Source of the DNA: Tubiluchus corallicola
Lineage: Eukaryota; Priapulida; Priapulimorpha; Priapulimorphida; Tubiluchidae
Reading direction: 5' to 3'
Assembly (NCBI GenBank): GCA_030141605.1
Contig: JAQGDQ010000001.1
Coordinates: forward strand, 1,426,001 to 1,490,000
DNA length: 64,000 nt
A program made the position numbers and the translations under genes. Below are positions 63,090-64,000 of the stretch, piece by piece (position 1 is the first letter of the stretch; each line of letters opens with the position of its first letter). Under the pieces are notes generated by a model that saw nothing but the letters and a program-made list of their open reading frames with translations, was not told where the DNA came from and ran no database searches.

Positions 63090-63814
63090 CCCATAACCAG
63101 TAACTGGCCCTATACTGTGACCGGCTGCCAAGTATGGATCAACAAATTCCCTGCCATACCTGCAAAAATGATATGTGTATGTACCGTGAAAGTTTCATAA
63201 AAAAGTAAAAACTTTAAATTTATCTATTATGACTTAAACCACGAAAAAGTGTAATTAACTGGCACATCATTTCACCATGAGAGGAAAAGAGGAAAAAGTG
63301 GTACATTCAATTACTCCTGCACTTACAGTTTGCCATTTCAGAGGTAAATTTTGACTATACAGAATACGGCACTTTGTGTGCGAGTCTATTCTTTTAATAA
63401 CAACCCAAGTCCTTCTACTACAGTATTGCACTCTGTAGAAATCAAGTTTCATCAAAACATGTATTCCATTAAAACAGGTTGAATGTGTTTCTATTTTGAG
63501 CCATGGATGTTGGCAGTATTGCCAAGTTTATTTCAAACATGCAAAAATAGGCCTAGCCAGGTATTTTCTTCTAACTACCTGGTTGGTTTCATTGCTCTGG
63601 CTTATTCATTAGCATGAGATGTTCGTCCCTAGCACTCCTAGACCTTCCAAATGACTAATTCTAATTGTTAAACAAAATAATCCATCTTTGAGAAAGAAAA
63701 GACTTACCCTACTGTGTATGCCCCTGGGACAGTAGCTGGCTGTGCGGCTGATGCAGGTATAGTAGCTCCTGCTGCCGGGTAGGCTCGTGGTACATAACCT
63801 GCTGGATACGCTGC
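63090..63814 (-). CDS. Ala/Pro/Tyr-rich C-terminal exons, probable RNA-binding protein (partial)
   Basis: Two exons, 63708-63814 and 63090-63159, with good acceptors and GTAAGT donors join in frame into 59 residues. They read AAYPAGYVPRAYPAAGATIP then ASAAQPATVPGAYTVG, and after the join YGREFVDPYLAAGHSIGPV then TGYG. Low-complexity Ala/Pro/Tyr/Gly tails with YGR-x(2-3)-DPY-like blocks occur at the C-terminus of RRM proteins such as RBFOX; RBM24/38 and RBM47 tails are also broadly similar. No RRM is in the window, so the family is not fixed. The gene continues upstream beyond 64000. A downstream acceptor near 62996 would add only Arg-Gln before a stop; this is possible but unproven. Confidence 0.6.
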
Positions 63815-64000
63815 CTGTATTAATAAAACAGAATGTTCACTATATAAACACTATGATTATGATGATCATATAAAATGAGGTACATTAATAACAAAGAACA
63901 TTAGCATATATGTGGACTTTATCACTATCATCTAACGTGGCAGTATCTATCTATATAAAAGTTAAAACCATTTTTGTATACTAGGGCTTCGACGTGTTTT

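Noticed and set aside
1-64000. CRISPR array, bacterial operon or phage content
   Set aside because: No regularly spaced repeats and no prokaryotic gene organisation; genes have spliceosomal introns throughout.

Overview
The window is eukaryotic nuclear DNA from an animal. It is AT-rich and intron-dense (GT/AG introns), carries many microsatellites, and is strewn with decayed LINEs, Ty3/gypsy and pogo/Tigger remnants. The gene set (QSOX, NELFE, a GT49 glucuronyltransferase) is metazoan, and the retroelement style (CR1/L2-like LINEs with a PHD finger and a 2A-like peptide) suits a marine invertebrate such as a sponge, cnidarian, echinoderm or mollusc. I cannot name the species.

Layout. 1-5699: non-coding, with a dispersed repeat. 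5700-15442 (minus): complete 10-exon quiescin sulfhydryl oxidase, copy A, 667 aa. 15443-20510: spacer with a LINE tail, an ATGT microsatellite and a Tigger transposase fossil. 20511-35821 (minus): second complete 10-exon QSOX, copy B, 583 aa. Its introns hold a 2.9 kb LINE with a 2A-like motif, a tRNA-like SINE head and a region full of a recurring short motif. 35822-37849: divergent spacer with a CRE palindrome and a MITE. 37850-49839 (plus): NELFE in 10 exons, 299 aa; its introns hold a CR1-like LINE, a MITE and a long hairpin. 49840-52823: spacer with a 698 bp pogo/Tigger-type MITE. 52824-53813 (plus): single-exon two-pass membrane protein with PPxY motifs. 55684-57841 (minus): three-exon GT49 glycosyltransferase (B4GAT1-like), 445 aa. 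57842-63089: spacer with a 1.1 kb inverted-repeat element. 63090-63814 (minus): two exons of an Ala/Pro/Tyr-rich protein, probably the C-terminus of an RNA-binding protein that continues past the window edge.

The genes do not form an operon. Three products belong to the secretory pathway or membranes: the QSOX pair makes disulfides in secreted proteins, the GT49 enzyme glycosylates in the Golgi, and the PPxY protein is probably a NEDD4-family ubiquitin-ligase client. NELFE is a nuclear regulator of RNA polymerase II pausing. The clearest evolutionary event is the QSOX tandem duplication: exon sizes and phases match almost exon for exon, while the C-terminal tails have diverged.

All exon joins below were made by hand from splice consensus, reading frame and family similarity. 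They close without a stop in all four multi-exon complete genes. No alignment or database search was run.
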